A stretch of DNA of 64,000 nt, taken from NCBI RefSeq assembly GCF_036492835.1, contig NZ_AP025314.1, positions 3,204,010-3,268,009 of the forward strand, in the 5' to 3' direction. The notes beneath the pieces were generated by a model, which was not told the origin of the DNA, did not search any database, and was given only the letters and a program-made list of their open reading frames with translations. Position 1 is the first letter of the stretch, and every line of letters begins with the position of its first letter. The stretch is from Fulvitalea axinellae (GTDB lineage Bacteria > Bacteroidota > Bacteroidia > Cytophagales > Cyclobacteriaceae). Shown one piece after another: positions 10,901 through 19,325 of this stretch. The position numbers and the translations under genes were made by a program.

Positions 10901-11599
10901 GCCTACGCCATGCACCTCGCCGGCTTCGACGTGAAGGACGTTCATATGACCGACCTGATCTCGGGCAGGGAAACCTTGGAAGACGTTAATTTCATCGTCT
11001 TCGTGGGCGGATTCTCAAACTCCGACGTCCTCGGATCGGCCAAAGGCTGGGCGGGAGCGTTCCTTTACAACCCGAAAGCCAAAGAGGCTCTCGACAAATT
11101 CTACGCCCGCAAAGACACGCTCAGTCTTGGCGTATGTAACGGTTGCCAGTTGATGGTTGAACTTGGATTGGTTACTCCTGACCATGAGGAAAAACCGAAA
11201 ATGCTCCACAACGAATCGGGCAAATTCGAATCGGCGTTCTTGGGAATGAAGATTCCGGAAAACAACTCGGTTATGCTTCAAAGCCTCGCCGGCACGGAAA
11301 TGAGCATTTGGGTAGCGCACGGAGAAGGCAAATTCAGCCTGCCATACGGACAGGACAAATACAACGTTTGCGCCACGTACAGCCACTCGCATTACCCAGC
11401 GAACCCGAACGGCTCCGACTTCGACACAGCCGCCATGGCCTCCGCTGACGGGCGTCATTTGGTGATGATGCCACACTTAGAGCGCGCCATCTTCCCATGG
11501 AACTGGGCACATTACCCTGCGGATCGCAAGAATGACGAAGTTACGCCTTGGATCGAAGCTTTCGTTAACGCCAGAAAGTGGGTTGAGGCTACAAAATAA
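7913..11599 (+). CDS. purL: Phosphoribosylformylglycinamidine synthase (single-chain PurL)
   Basis: PurL catalyses the ATP- and glutamine-dependent conversion of FGAR to FGAM, step 4 of purine synthesis. The 1228-residue chain is the large fused form. It has a linker with SQVNSEHCRHKIF near residues 160-175, two AIRS-like ATPase halves (KAETHNFPTTVEPFNGAATG in the first, HDISSGGL in the second) and a C-terminal glutamine amidotransferase with the nucleophile in LGVCNGCQL. The HLERAIFPW motif closes the amidotransferase. I chose the ATG at 7913 because MVLFYQGVHQNLFAVEYSG matches family N-termini. The upstream extension to 7775 does not. The codon choice is GC-rich and regular compared with neighbours, as expected of a highly expressed gene. 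A hairpin terminator follows. purC is 20 kb away, so the purine genes are scattered. Confidence 0.97.
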   Translation: MVLFYQGVHQNLFAVEYSGEAHPQDFDKLKWLFGNAERIEAENVEGTFVGPRKEMITPWSTNAVEITQNMGIQGIQRIEEFHPAKDGDTFDPMLQARYEGLGQDVFTIEKQADPVVYIDNIAEYNKAEGLALSDEEVNYLEGLSEKLDRKLTDSEVFGFSQVNSEHCRHKIFNGTFIIDGEEKPTSLFKLIKKTSAENPNHIVSAYKDNVAFVEGPKVEQFAPKRQDIPDYFETKEIDTVISIKAETHNFPTTVEPFNGAATGTGGEIRDRMAGGKAAVPLAGTAVYMTSYPRLNGGRPWEKATDARPWLYQTPMDILIKASNGASDFGNKFGQPLICGSLLTFEHFEKQKKYGFDKVIMLAGGVGYGKKSDALKETPEAGEKVVIMGGDNYRIGMGGSAVSSVDTGEFENAIELNAVQRSNPEMQKRVCNAIRAMSESDINPIVSIHDHGAGGHLNCLSELVEDIGGKINVDKLPIGDPTLSSKEIVGNESQERMGLVIKEKDIDLIKSIADRERAPFYVVGDTTGDMRFSFKNNKNDETPIDLELKDFFGNPPKTVMKDKSVPSDFEGISYTNEKIAEYLTDVLRLEAVASKDWLTNKVDRSVTGRVAKQQCAGELQLPLNNVAVMSIDFRGRNGIATAIGHAPVAAMIDPKAGSVNAIAESLTNIVFAPLKHRLNGVSLSANWMWPCKNEGEDARLYKAVEAASDFACALGINIPTGKDSLSMTQKYGEDVVYAPGTVIISAGAETEDVRKVVEPVAINAEGSAIFHIDLSKDALKLGGSSFAQTQNKLGDDVPTIKDPAYFKKAFNAVQELISAGEVLAGHDISSGGLITALAEMTFASKGLGLDIDLSAIEEQDLVKLLFSENSGLIIQVRDEEKAKAFFEENGVNATMIGIPYADEFIRIRKGDDILEFGIDSLRGAWAETSYLLDREQTREDLALSRYENIVNGPLSNTFPKNFEGTFASLGIDPDRKEKSGIKAAIIREKGVNGDREMAYAMHLAGFDVKDVHMTDLISGRETLEDVNFIVFVGGFSNSDVLGSAKGWAGAFLYNPKAKEALDKFYARKDTLSLGVCNGCQLMVELGLVTPDHEEKPKMLHNESGKFESAFLGMKIPENNSVMLQSLAGTEMSIWVAHGEGKFSLPYGQDKYNVCATYSHSHYPANPNGSDFDTAAMASADGRHLVMMPHLERAIFPWNWAHYPADRKNDEVTPWIEAFVNARKWVEATK

Positions 11600-11637
11600 T
11601 TTAGCTATTGGTCACTCCTTTTGGGGATTATAAGCAG

Positions 11638-11670
11638 AAAAGCCGGACGAAATCGCCCGGCTTTTCTTAT
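11638..11670 (+). terminator. Rho-independent terminator of purL
   Basis: A 9-base perfect stem (11638-11646 AAAAGCCGG with 11657-11665 CCGGCTTTT) encloses a 10-base loop and runs into a short T-rich tail. It lies 38 bases after the purL stop and before the convergent acetyltransferase gene, so it may serve both strands. Confidence 0.85.
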
Positions 11671-11697
11671 TTCAAATTTTATCTAGAAAATTAAATC

Positions 11698-12291
11698 TTA
11701 ACCGATTTTCCTTTCTCTTTTGAACACGGCAGGATTTCCCTGATAGATTCCGTAAGCTTCCAAATCTTTAGTGGCAATCGAACCCACGGCCAGCACACTG
11801 TGCGTAGCGCAAGTCACGCCCGGGCACACAACTGTTTTCGCTCCAATCCAAACTCCGTCTTCCAGAACGATTTCCCCTATTGTCAAGTCGAAAGTCGTGC
11901 GCTTATAGTCATGCGACCCTGTGAGCAACATCGCGCCTTGCGATAGGCAAACACTTTTCCCCAAACGAATATCAGCGAGATTATCAATCCAAGTATCCTC
12001 ACCTATCCAGCAATGGTCCCCGATTTCCAATCGCCACGGATGCTTAATATTGACGGAAGGCTTTATCACTACACCTTTTCCCACTTTGGCTCCGAAAAGA
12101 CGCAACAACGCATTCTTCGGACCTGAGAACGGCAACCAGGAGGTCCGGAACACGAAAGCGTTCACGTAGAACCACAGCAGGCGCTTAAGAATATTCCCGC
12201 CGGGCTTATACCACGAATTCTCAAAAACGCTGAAATCAACCTCGTTTCGCCTCTTTTCTAACTGTATTTCGGTATCCATATCCTTATTCAT
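11698..12291 (-). CDS. WcaF-type colanic-acid-like acetyltransferase (left-handed beta-helix)
   Basis: This 197-residue protein has an N-terminal segment with a hydrophobic patch (LLWFYVNAFVF) followed by hexapeptide repeats from about residue 85 to the C-terminus (IGDHCWIGEDTWIDN, LEDGVWIGAKTVVCPGV). The GSHDY motif near residue 125 supplies the presumed catalytic His. This layout matches WcaF-family acetyl-CoA-dependent O-acetyltransferases that decorate exopolysaccharides. A second in-frame Met at codon 5 (12279) is an alternative start. The gene stands alone between purL and a divergent outer-membrane gene, 30 kb from the main polysaccharide locus, so its substrate cannot be read from context. 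Serine O-acetyltransferase is less likely because the CysE N-terminal domain is missing. Confidence 0.8.
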   Translation of the reverse strand: MNKDMDTEIQLEKRRNEVDFSVFENSWYKPGGNILKRLLWFYVNAFVFRTSWLPFSGPKNALLRLFGAKVGKGVVIKPSVNIKHPWRLEIGDHCWIGEDTWIDNLADIRLGKSVCLSQGAMLLTGSHDYKRTTFDLTIGEIVLEDGVWIGAKTVVCPGVTCATHSVLAVGSIATKDLEAYGIYQGNPAVFKRERKIG

Positions 12292-12406
12292 GACAAATCA
12301 TCGTCGCAAGACAATCTCTCAAGATCTTTATTTCACCAACCTTCCTAGTACTTGCGCAACTCAATATTTAATCACAATTTTACCTAAATTCAATGAAACT
12401 ACCAGC

Positions 12407-14077
12407 ATGAAGATAAGAATACCGGCTCTCCTGTCCCTTTTTGTCTTGCTTTACTCGCAAAGCGAGGCGCAAGACACCTCCATGCCTTTCAACCGAGACA
12501 CACAGCATCGCATAGACAAAGCGGTGAATCTCAGCGGTAACAAAGCGAATATCCATACGGGACTAAAGCCTTTTGACCGTTCCGATATAAAACGCACGCT
12601 GGAAACAGCGCAAGAGCAAGGGATCAAGTTTTCTCCGGAAGACATTTTTCTTCTTGACCAAGGCAACTGGTTGGCGCAAGACAGTCTGAGAACAAGAAAA
12701 GGGTTTCTCAAATACTTCTTCACTAATGGAAATGATTTTTACCATGTAAATGAAGACCGGTTTAAACTCAGACTAAATCCTGTGCTTTATGTAGGCGGAG
12801 GAATCGAGAAAGACGCCGACGACAAGCTATTCATTAATACCCGCGGAGCGGAAGTAGAAGGCTTGATCGGAAAGAAAATCGGGTTTTACAGTTACATAGC
12901 CACTACACAAGCCCGATACCCTGAATATGTAATCGGTAAAGTGAACCAAGGAAACGCCATTCCTACCGAAGGGTATTGGAAAAAATTCAAAGAGACTGGA
13001 TACGACTACTTCACCGCCCGCGGTTATATAAGCTTTAATCCGATTGAGGAAATAAACGTTAAGTTCGGTTACGACAAGCTCTTTGTCGGCGAAGGGTATC
13101 GCTCCATGATTTTGTCAGATAACCCGAATGCTTATCTTTTCCTGAAAACTGACACCAAAGTCTGGAAAATCCGCTACACGAACCTTTGGGCGAAAATGAC
13201 CAGCCAGCCTTTCGGACATTTTAACCAAGAAGAGCAAAGCGCAAAATTCGCCAAATACTTTGCGATGCACCGCTTGGGAATCAATATTACCCCTACACTG
13301 AATGTTGGCTTGAGCGAAACGATCACTTACGGCGACGTACACGAAAACGGGGAAGCTTATAGCCCAAAAGCCGAGTTTTTTGTGCCCGTAATCTTTTACC
13401 GCGCCATAGAACTTGAAACGGGTAGCTATGATACCGACGCAAAGGTAGCCTTGGACGCTAAATGGAATCCATGGCCAAGGCTCAGCCTCTATGGCCAATT
13501 CCTCTTGGACGAATTCAACTTAAAATTCTTCAAACAAGACGGCTGGTGGGCTAATAAATACGCAGTCCAAGCCGGGGCAAAATATTATGACGCATTAGGC
13601 ATAAAAGATCTCGATCTGCAAGCGGAATTCAATACAGCATCGCCTTACACTTATGCGCACGCCACCAACTATACCAGTTACACGCATTACGGTTTGTCAC
13701 TCGCCCACCCGCTTGGCGCAAACTTCACGGAATTGGTAGGAATAGCTCGTTACCGTCCGCACAGGCGACTCGAAATGGTACTGACTTCCATGTTCGCAGA
13801 TTATGGAACCAGCGACGGCGACAATAACTGGGGCGATGACCCAAATAGAAGTTACAACGACAGAGTTCAGGATTTCGACAATAAAATAGGCCAAGGAATA
13901 ACCAACCAGACGATCACGGCGGATCTGCGCCTTTCATACCGTCTGTTTTCCAACGCTTTTATCGACTTGCGCCAGATTGTGAGGAATCACCAAATGGCTG
14001 ACCAACCAGACAAGACAGCTTACGCTAGCACGGTCGCCTTTAGGTGGAATATCTCCGCCAGAGAGGACCTCTACTAA
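12407..14077 (+). CDS. Outer-membrane beta-barrel protein, Wzi/RemB-like (putative)
   Basis: The product is 556 residues from the ATG at 12407, whose N-terminus (MKIRIPALLSLFVLLYSQSEAQ) is a clear Sec signal peptide. The reading frame is open up to 12290, but that extension has no signal features. After a charged N-terminal region (residues 25-100) the chain is rich in alternating aromatic strands (NPVLYVGGG, YFTARGYISFN, FAKYFAMHRLGINITP) and ends on WNISAREDLY, as expected of a beta barrel. The pattern recalls the capsule-assembly protein Wzi and the Bacteroidota gliding protein RemB. That likeness is from memory and moderate. A terminator hairpin follows. Role in the cell: outer-membrane anchor or channel, substrate unknown. 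Confidence 0.6.
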   Translation: MKIRIPALLSLFVLLYSQSEAQDTSMPFNRDTQHRIDKAVNLSGNKANIHTGLKPFDRSDIKRTLETAQEQGIKFSPEDIFLLDQGNWLAQDSLRTRKGFLKYFFTNGNDFYHVNEDRFKLRLNPVLYVGGGIEKDADDKLFINTRGAEVEGLIGKKIGFYSYIATTQARYPEYVIGKVNQGNAIPTEGYWKKFKETGYDYFTARGYISFNPIEEINVKFGYDKLFVGEGYRSMILSDNPNAYLFLKTDTKVWKIRYTNLWAKMTSQPFGHFNQEEQSAKFAKYFAMHRLGINITPTLNVGLSETITYGDVHENGEAYSPKAEFFVPVIFYRAIELETGSYDTDAKVALDAKWNPWPRLSLYGQFLLDEFNLKFFKQDGWWANKYAVQAGAKYYDALGIKDLDLQAEFNTASPYTYAHATNYTSYTHYGLSLAHPLGANFTELVGIARYRPHRRLEMVLTSMFADYGTSDGDNNWGDDPNRSYNDRVQDFDNKIGQGITNQTITADLRLSYRLFSNAFIDLRQIVRNHQMADQPDKTAYASTVAFRWNISAREDLY

Positions 14078-14109
14078 GCGAGACAAACTTATTTTGAGTA
14101 TTTTAAACA

Positions 14110-14148
14110 GGAAAAACACACCGAACGGAAAGTCCGGTATGTTTTTCC
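14110..14148 (+). terminator. Rho-independent terminator
   Basis: A 14-base stem with one mismatch (14110-14123 with 14135-14148) encloses an 11-base loop and ends in a T-rich arm. It lies 32 bases after the outer-membrane gene stop. Confidence 0.85.
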
Positions 14149-14173
14149 TTCCTACACTTTTTAAAATCAGGAT

Positions 14174-15148
14174 ATGAAAACTTTTACGCTAACCGCCATT
14201 CTTCTTTTCTCCCTTAGTGTTCAGCACCTTTGCTTTTCGCAATCAGCGGATGAGGCACGACAACATCAATTTCGGTTCACCCACGATTCTTTGAATATCT
14301 TACGGGAACTTCCCGCCGACTTTTCGATCGGAATTTCTTCGCCAGGATTAGAACCAAAAATGGCTTTTAACCAAGCCCTCCAAAGAGCGCTTTGCCTAAG
14401 GGCTTGGATGAAAAACGGCCAAACCTTTTCACTTTCTGAAATCTATGAAAACACGAAAGAAGATTTCAGGACTTCCAGCTACGATCAGTACCAAGAAATG
14501 ATAAAACTGGATGCCTCTCTTGCGATTAACTTTCATCAATTTAAACTAGACTCAGTTAGGCTATCTTCTTCCGAATATATTGTCGTTCTAGATTTCGGAA
14601 AACCGGGAGCTATTCGTACAGAAGCAGACTCAATTACGCTAAGTTCCACACTAAACCTCCACAGAGTCTCTAAAGTCTATGATAAAAAGAAACAGAAAGA
14701 CCGAATCGAATATTGGTCTGAATTGAAGAGAAACGGACAATTGCCCCAAGGGATTTCAGACACGATATACATACACAATTACAAAACATCAGTTAAGCCA
14801 AGTATCGATAAGCAACCGCATAACATACCGACCGGCAGATACCGATACAGCCTTCCTTCCGGAGGAAAATGGCTGTTTTTCGAATCACCGCACGGTTTAT
14901 GGCCAGAGGTAGTCGCTTCTTTCCGAAAGGAGCTTTTCAAGCATTCAATCAGCGATCAGGTACAGTTCAAGTCCGTCTCCGACATTAGTCTGGATGCCAA
15001 TAGGCACACAAGCGTAAGCCAACGGCTTAACCTCGCCCAATTGGCAGGCAAGACAAAAAAAGAACATTCGATCAAGACATTCGAGGTTCGAAAAAATAGG
15101 ATTGAGATTCAATGGTCAAAAAAAGAGGAAGAGACCACTCCGCTATAG
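14174..15148 (+). CDS. Secreted protein of unknown function
   Basis: I do not recognise this 324-residue protein. It has a Sec signal peptide (about residues 1-22, ending CFSQS). Residues 45-75 contain ISSPGLEPKMAFNQALQRAL, a pattern of small residues then an Ala-rich helix that recalls LPP20/FlgT-N-like domains of envelope proteins. This likeness is weak. The central part is Ser/Asp/Lys-rich with predicted beta strands and a YDKKKQKDR basic patch. There is no lipobox or transmembrane helix after the signal. It follows the outer-membrane gene, but a terminator separates them, so it is probably its own unit. Its stop codon lies inside an inverted repeat shared with the convergent uraA gene. 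Confidence 0.7.
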   Translation: MKTFTLTAILLFSLSVQHLCFSQSADEARQHQFRFTHDSLNILRELPADFSIGISSPGLEPKMAFNQALQRALCLRAWMKNGQTFSLSEIYENTKEDFRTSSYDQYQEMIKLDASLAINFHQFKLDSVRLSSSEYIVVLDFGKPGAIRTEADSITLSSTLNLHRVSKVYDKKKQKDRIEYWSELKRNGQLPQGISDTIYIHNYKTSVKPSIDKQPHNIPTGRYRYSLPSGGKWLFFESPHGLWPEVVASFRKELFKHSISDQVQFKSVSDISLDANRHTSVSQRLNLAQLAGKTKKEHSIKTFEVRKNRIEIQWSKKEEETTPL

Positions 15149-15163
15149 CGCCACGGTCTCTTC
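15128..15163. terminator. Inverted repeat between convergent genes, possible terminator
   Basis: A 9-base perfect stem (15128-15136 GAAGAGACC with 15155-15163) brackets the stop codon of the secreted unknown and faces the end of uraA. There is no long T run on either strand, so the terminator role is only probable. Confidence 0.45.
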
Positions 15164-15193
15164 CCAAATATTTCTTTCTGATTAACCCAAGGC

Positions 15194-16441
15194 TTATGCC
15201 TCTTCAGCAACCTCCACCTCAAGGTTTTCTTTCTCAGGTAAAGGTTTAGAATTGTCCGGAAGAATAAGGTTCAAAATCACCCCAACAACACTCGCCAAAC
15301 CGATTCCCGCCAGCTTCATGCTCTCATATGAGGCAACCGCACCGCCCATTCCTACAGTAAGAATGACGGCCACAATCACTTGGTTTCTCGTTTTGTTCAG
15401 GTCTGTTTTCGATTCCACCAAAGACTTAATCCCCACATTGGCAATCATTCCGAAAAGCAAAAGCATAATACCACCCAGCACTGACTGAGGTATCGAACGC
15501 AAAAAGCCACTGATTTTACCCACAAAGGCGAAAACAATCGCACCCACGGCCGCTATTCGGAGTATTTTAGGATCTTTGATTCCCGTAAGTTGAATCGCGC
15601 CTGTCACTTCCGAATAAGTAGTGTTCGGTGGACCACCCAAAAATCCGGCGAAAGTTGTGGCTACACCATCACCCAACAATGTCCGGTTCAACCCCGGATC
15701 CTTCACATAATTCTTACCGGCTACATTCCCGATAGCGTACATATCACCCACATGCTCGATAATCGGCGCAACGGCAACAGGCAACAAATAGATAATCGCG
15801 TTCCAGTCCAACTCCGGTTTCGTAAACTCGGGTAAAGCCAACCAAGGAGCCTCGACAATCGGCTTAAAATCTACGATACCGAACAGAATTGAGGCTAAGT
15901 AACCGACAGCTATACCGCCAAAAATAGGCACCAATTTGATCATCCCTTTGCCATAAGTCACGGCCACGACCGCCGTTAACAACGACAATATAGCAACGCC
16001 CCAATGTGTGCTTGCCATATTAACGCCTACAGGCGCCAAAGAAAGACCAATCAGCATAATAACCGGCCCGACGACAACCGCAGGGAAGACTTTCTGGATC
16101 AACGCCTTGCCTTTCCACTTCACAAGCATGGAAACCAAACCGTAAATCAGGCCGACAACAACCAAACCTGACAACGTGCCCGGAAATCCATAAAGCTTTG
16201 TCGCCTCCTGAATCGGCGCGATAAAAGCGAAACTACTACCCAAAAACACCGGCACCTTCCCTTTTGTGATCAGGTGAAAAATCAACGTTCCCACACCCGC
16301 CGTAAAAAGCGCCACGGAAGGATCAACCCCAATCAGCAACGGCACCAGCACCGTTGCGCCAAAAGCGACAAAGAGGAACTGCACCCCCAACACCGTGTCT
16401 TCAAATGCGGAGCTCCCCGCATACGATTTGTTCATACTCAT
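15194..16441 (-). CDS. uraA: Uracil permease (NCS2 family)
   Basis: This 415-residue integral membrane protein has about 12-14 hydrophobic segments. The family motifs are clear: GSSFAFIAP near residue 70 (UraA has an almost identical SSFAF segment) and PNTTYSEVTGAIQLTGI near residue 275, the TM10 region of uracil/H+ symporters. It should import uracil across the inner membrane for salvage. An in-frame Met at codon 3 (16435) is an equally possible start. The gene is isolated, convergent with the unknown to its left and divergent from the YceI gene. No upp or pyrimidine gene is adjacent. Xanthine transport by another NCS2 member is the main alternative, but the motifs favour uracil. Confidence 0.88.
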   Translation of the reverse strand: MSMNKSYAGSSAFEDTVLGVQFLFVAFGATVLVPLLIGVDPSVALFTAGVGTLIFHLITKGKVPVFLGSSFAFIAPIQEATKLYGFPGTLSGLVVVGLIYGLVSMLVKWKGKALIQKVFPAVVVGPVIMLIGLSLAPVGVNMASTHWGVAILSLLTAVVAVTYGKGMIKLVPIFGGIAVGYLASILFGIVDFKPIVEAPWLALPEFTKPELDWNAIIYLLPVAVAPIIEHVGDMYAIGNVAGKNYVKDPGLNRTLLGDGVATTFAGFLGGPPNTTYSEVTGAIQLTGIKDPKILRIAAVGAIVFAFVGKISGFLRSIPQSVLGGIMLLLFGMIANVGIKSLVESKTDLNKTRNQVIVAVILTVGMGGAVASYESMKLAGIGLASVVGVILNLILPDNSKPLPEKENLEVEVAEEA

Positions 16442-16625
16442 GGTTTCAGTTTTATAGAGAATTTTCGCAAAGTTACAACGAAAGCTCGCCTATACATATG
16501 ATCTGAATGCCGATTATGTCAAAACCTTCAAATAGTTTAAACTTTCTCCCCAAACAATCCTTTGCTTATGTTAAAGGCATATTTATTTCCAATTGATGAG
16601 ACAAGACACCTAAACAGTTTTGGAC

Positions 16626-17222
16626 ATGAAACAAATAGCACTTACCCTCATAATAATCATTTCAGCATGTGCCGTCACGCTAGCCCAAACCTTCGCAAAG
16701 ATCGACACTACCGCTAGCGTTGTGGTCTGGAAAGGCTCTAAGGTTGGCGGAGAACACCATGGAAACCTCAACCTGAAAAGCGGGAAACTAATCATTGAAG
16801 ACCAAAAAATAACAGGCGGTGACTTTACAGTCGATATGACTACGATTACCAACTCTGACTTGACAAGTAAGAAATGGAACAAGAAACTGGTCAACCACCT
16901 TAAAAGCGGAGATTTCTTCGATACCAAAAACCACCCGGACGCTTATTTTAAAATCAACGATATCAGCACCGCCCCAAGTGGCAATGCGGGCGAATACACA
17001 ATCAGCGGGGATATGACGGTCAAGGGAATAACAAAACCGATATCATTTCCAGCCAAAGTTACAATCAAGGACAAATTGTTGACGGCTAAAGCCGACGTTA
17101 TAATAGACCGTACAGCGTTTGATATCCAATACAAATCCGGCTCATTCTTCGACAATCTAGGCGATAAACTCATCCATGATAACTTTGAGTTGAAAATAAA
17201 CCTGACCGCTAATTTGGAGTGA
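16626..17222 (+). CDS. YceI-family periplasmic lipid-binding protein
   Basis: The 198-residue product starts at the ATG 16626. The frame extends 2 codons upstream only through a TTG. It has a signal peptide (MKQIALTLIIIISACAVTLAQ) followed by a single YceI lipocalin-like domain: VVWKGSKVGGEHHG, GDFTVDMTTI, WNKKLVNHLKSGDFF and the terminal DNFELKINL. YceI proteins bind isoprenoid or fatty-amide lipids in the periplasm and are often linked to stress. Some act with isoprenoid-quinone pathways. Here it precedes a PPK2 gene by 84 bases and a superoxide dismutase after that, all in one direction, which fits a stress-response group but does not prove an operon. Confidence 0.9.
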   Translation: MKQIALTLIIIISACAVTLAQTFAKIDTTASVVVWKGSKVGGEHHGNLNLKSGKLIIEDQKITGGDFTVDMTTITNSDLTSKKWNKKLVNHLKSGDFFDTKNHPDAYFKINDISTAPSGNAGEYTISGDMTVKGITKPISFPAKVTIKDKLLTAKADVIIDRTAFDIQYKSGSFFDNLGDKLIHDNFELKINLTANLE

Positions 17223-17306
17223 CAATGGCACAAGCAGTGCACCAAATAACTTCCATCAATTCGAAACGTAAATCAAAAGGCATTAGATCTTTTTAAAAAA
17301 CTGGAT

Positions 17307-18215
17307 ATGGCAAACGACAACTTTTATTACGATCGCAAATTCTATGTAAACGGCGAGAAGCCGATCAGGCTCAACGACTTCCCAACAGACTACACCGAAA
17401 AATACAAAGACGAAGACGATGCGGAAGATCGCATAGCCGATATTATCAAACAGCTCAACAAGCTACAATACAGGCTGTATGCCGAGTGCAAATATTCCTT
17501 TCTTATAATCCTTCAAGCCACTGACGCCGCCGGCAAAGACGGTGTTTTGCGCCATGTTCTCAGAGGAATAAACCCTCAAGGTTGTCAAGTTCACAGTTTC
17601 AAATCGCCTACGCACCTTGAGCTCAGGCACGATTGGATGTGGAGGCATTATCGGGCTTTGCCTGAAAGGGGGATGATCGGAATCTTCAACCGTTCGTACT
17701 ACGAAAACGTCTTGGTAACCAAAGTCCATCCCGAATTCATTTTGAACGAAAACATTCCGGGAATCGAAAGCACAGACCGGATAGACAGAGTATTCTGGGA
17801 CAACCGCTATAAGGACATCCGGAATTTCGAAGAGATGTTGAGCAGAAACGGAACCGTAATCATGAAGTTGTTTCTAAACATGTCTAAAGACGAACAGGCC
17901 CGTAGATTCCTCTCAAGAATTGACGAAGAAAGCAAAAACTGGAAGATCTCGCCCGCCGACTTCGCAGAACGTGAACATTGGGACGATTACCGCCTCGCCT
18001 TTGAAGACATGATAAATAACACGTCCACCCCTTACGCTCCTTGGCATGTTATTCCTTCGGATCACAAATGGTTTTCGAGAGTACTAATAGCCGAAATCCT
18101 AATGGAAAAAATGGCTTCGTTAAGATTCATAACACCCGAAGTCACCGACGAAATGAGGGAAAAACTCAAAGGAATCAGAAAAATTTTGGAAAAAGAACTC
18201 AAAAAAGAAAAGTAG
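17307..18215 (+). CDS. Polyphosphate kinase 2 family protein (polyP:nucleotide phosphotransferase)
   Basis: The 302-residue protein is a single PPK2 domain. The P-loop ATDAAGKDG lies at residues 71-79, the Walker-B/lid region GIFNRSYYENVL at 125-136, and the SKNWKIS-x-DFAEREHWDDY region at about 210-230. PPK2 enzymes use polyphosphate to phosphorylate nucleotides (AMP or ADP, according to class). The short length and single domain fit class I or III. Which one cannot be settled by eye. It is cytosolic. It sits between the YceI and superoxide dismutase genes on the same strand, 83 bases before the latter, suggesting a shared stress or energy role. Confidence 0.9.
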   Translation: MANDNFYYDRKFYVNGEKPIRLNDFPTDYTEKYKDEDDAEDRIADIIKQLNKLQYRLYAECKYSFLIILQATDAAGKDGVLRHVLRGINPQGCQVHSFKSPTHLELRHDWMWRHYRALPERGMIGIFNRSYYENVLVTKVHPEFILNENIPGIESTDRIDRVFWDNRYKDIRNFEEMLSRNGTVIMKLFLNMSKDEQARRFLSRIDEESKNWKISPADFAEREHWDDYRLAFEDMINNTSTPYAPWHVIPSDHKWFSRVLIAEILMEKMASLRFITPEVTDEMREKLKGIRKILEKELKKEK

Positions 18216-18298
18216 ACCGCTGAAAACATCTCGGAGGCGAATCTTTGGCCCAATTCTTTCTCCCCACAAACAAACTTGAAACCAAAGATTCTCCCGAG

Positions 18299-19015
18299 AT
18301 GAATAAAAGAAATTTTATCAAAGCCGGCTCCCTTGCTAGTTTGGCCGCATTTATTCCAGCTGGAGCGGAAGCAATCGTCAAAGGCCTAGACGGTCTGAAC
18401 ATTGTCGACAAGAACGGAGTCTATACGCTTCCTCCGCTCCCTTATCCGTACGACGCTCTCGAACCGCATATCGATGCCAAGACTATGCATCTCCATCATG
18501 ATATCCATCATGCGGGTTATGTAAAAGGCTTAAATAAAGCCACCGAAAAAGTCAAAGAATGTATTCGTGACAACGACTATTCCCTAATAAAACATTGGGA
18601 ACGCGAATTGGCCTTTAACGGGTCGGGCCACTTTCTCCATACAATATTCTGGGGAAGCATGGGCCCCAAACAAGGACGAATCAGTAAAGACCTACAACGG
18701 TATATTGACAAAAGTTTCGGCTCTTTCGACAAATTCAAGGCGTACTTTAGCGCAACCTCGAAAAGTGTGGAGGGATCTGGCTGGGGAATTTTGGCCTATC
18801 AACCCTACTCCGATAAGTTGGTCATTTTACAAGCCGAAAAACATCAAAATTTATCACAGTGGATCAGCGTTCCGATCCTTCTCATCGACGTTTGGGAGCA
18901 TGCTTATTATCTGAAATACCAGAATCGGAGAGGCGATTATATAGATGCGTTTTTCGATGTTATAAACTGGGAAACTGTATCCGAAAGATTCAATGCAGTA
19001 AAAACTAACAAATAA
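18299..19015 (+). CDS. Exported Fe/Mn superoxide dismutase
   Basis: The 238-residue enzyme converts superoxide to hydrogen peroxide and oxygen. The ATG at 18299 gives an N-terminus MNKRNFIKAGSLASLAAFIP-AGAEA that looks like a Tat or Sec export signal. The KR pair is a weaker form of the twin-arginine motif. The upstream extension to 18245 would bury this signal and is rejected. Metal ligands are visible: the His of the MHLHHDIHH segment, the second His in GHFLHTIFW, and Asp and His in LLIDVWEHAYY. GSGWG is also present. The usual Asn before the second ligand His (GHWNH) is Leu here. It lies last in the YceI-PPK2-SOD group. Metal choice (Fe or Mn) is not decided. Confidence 0.92.
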   Translation: MNKRNFIKAGSLASLAAFIPAGAEAIVKGLDGLNIVDKNGVYTLPPLPYPYDALEPHIDAKTMHLHHDIHHAGYVKGLNKATEKVKECIRDNDYSLIKHWERELAFNGSGHFLHTIFWGSMGPKQGRISKDLQRYIDKSFGSFDKFKAYFSATSKSVEGSGWGILAYQPYSDKLVILQAEKHQNLSQWISVPILLIDVWEHAYYLKYQNRRGDYIDAFFDVINWETVSERFNAVKTNK

Positions 19016-19325
19016 TATTTTATCAAATAAATATCATCTTAAAACATAACCAAGAGCATAAAAATAAAAACACTGCAAATTTATACACATAATTATATTA
19101 GAAACTAAATAATATAATCACCACCAATATCTATATAGATAAAATTTACAAGGAAATTTCACATAAATACATGTTCATTTTTAATTGTGCAGTTAAGTTA
19201 TATTTTCAAACAAATAAATACACTTTAATAAATTTAGCCACATATTCATTATTTCATTAGATTAGCGACAACTCAGAGCAATAACACACCTCATCGCATT
19301 ATTTTTAACATTAAAACAAGAACAT
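19016..19325. other. AT-rich intergenic region
   Basis: These 310 bases are strongly AT-rich with many TATA and ATAA runs. No gene, terminator hairpin or convincing -33/-7 promoter pair was found. A TATATTTT box at 19199-19206 resembles the Bacteroidota -7 element, but no TTG lies at the right distance. Confidence 0.5.
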
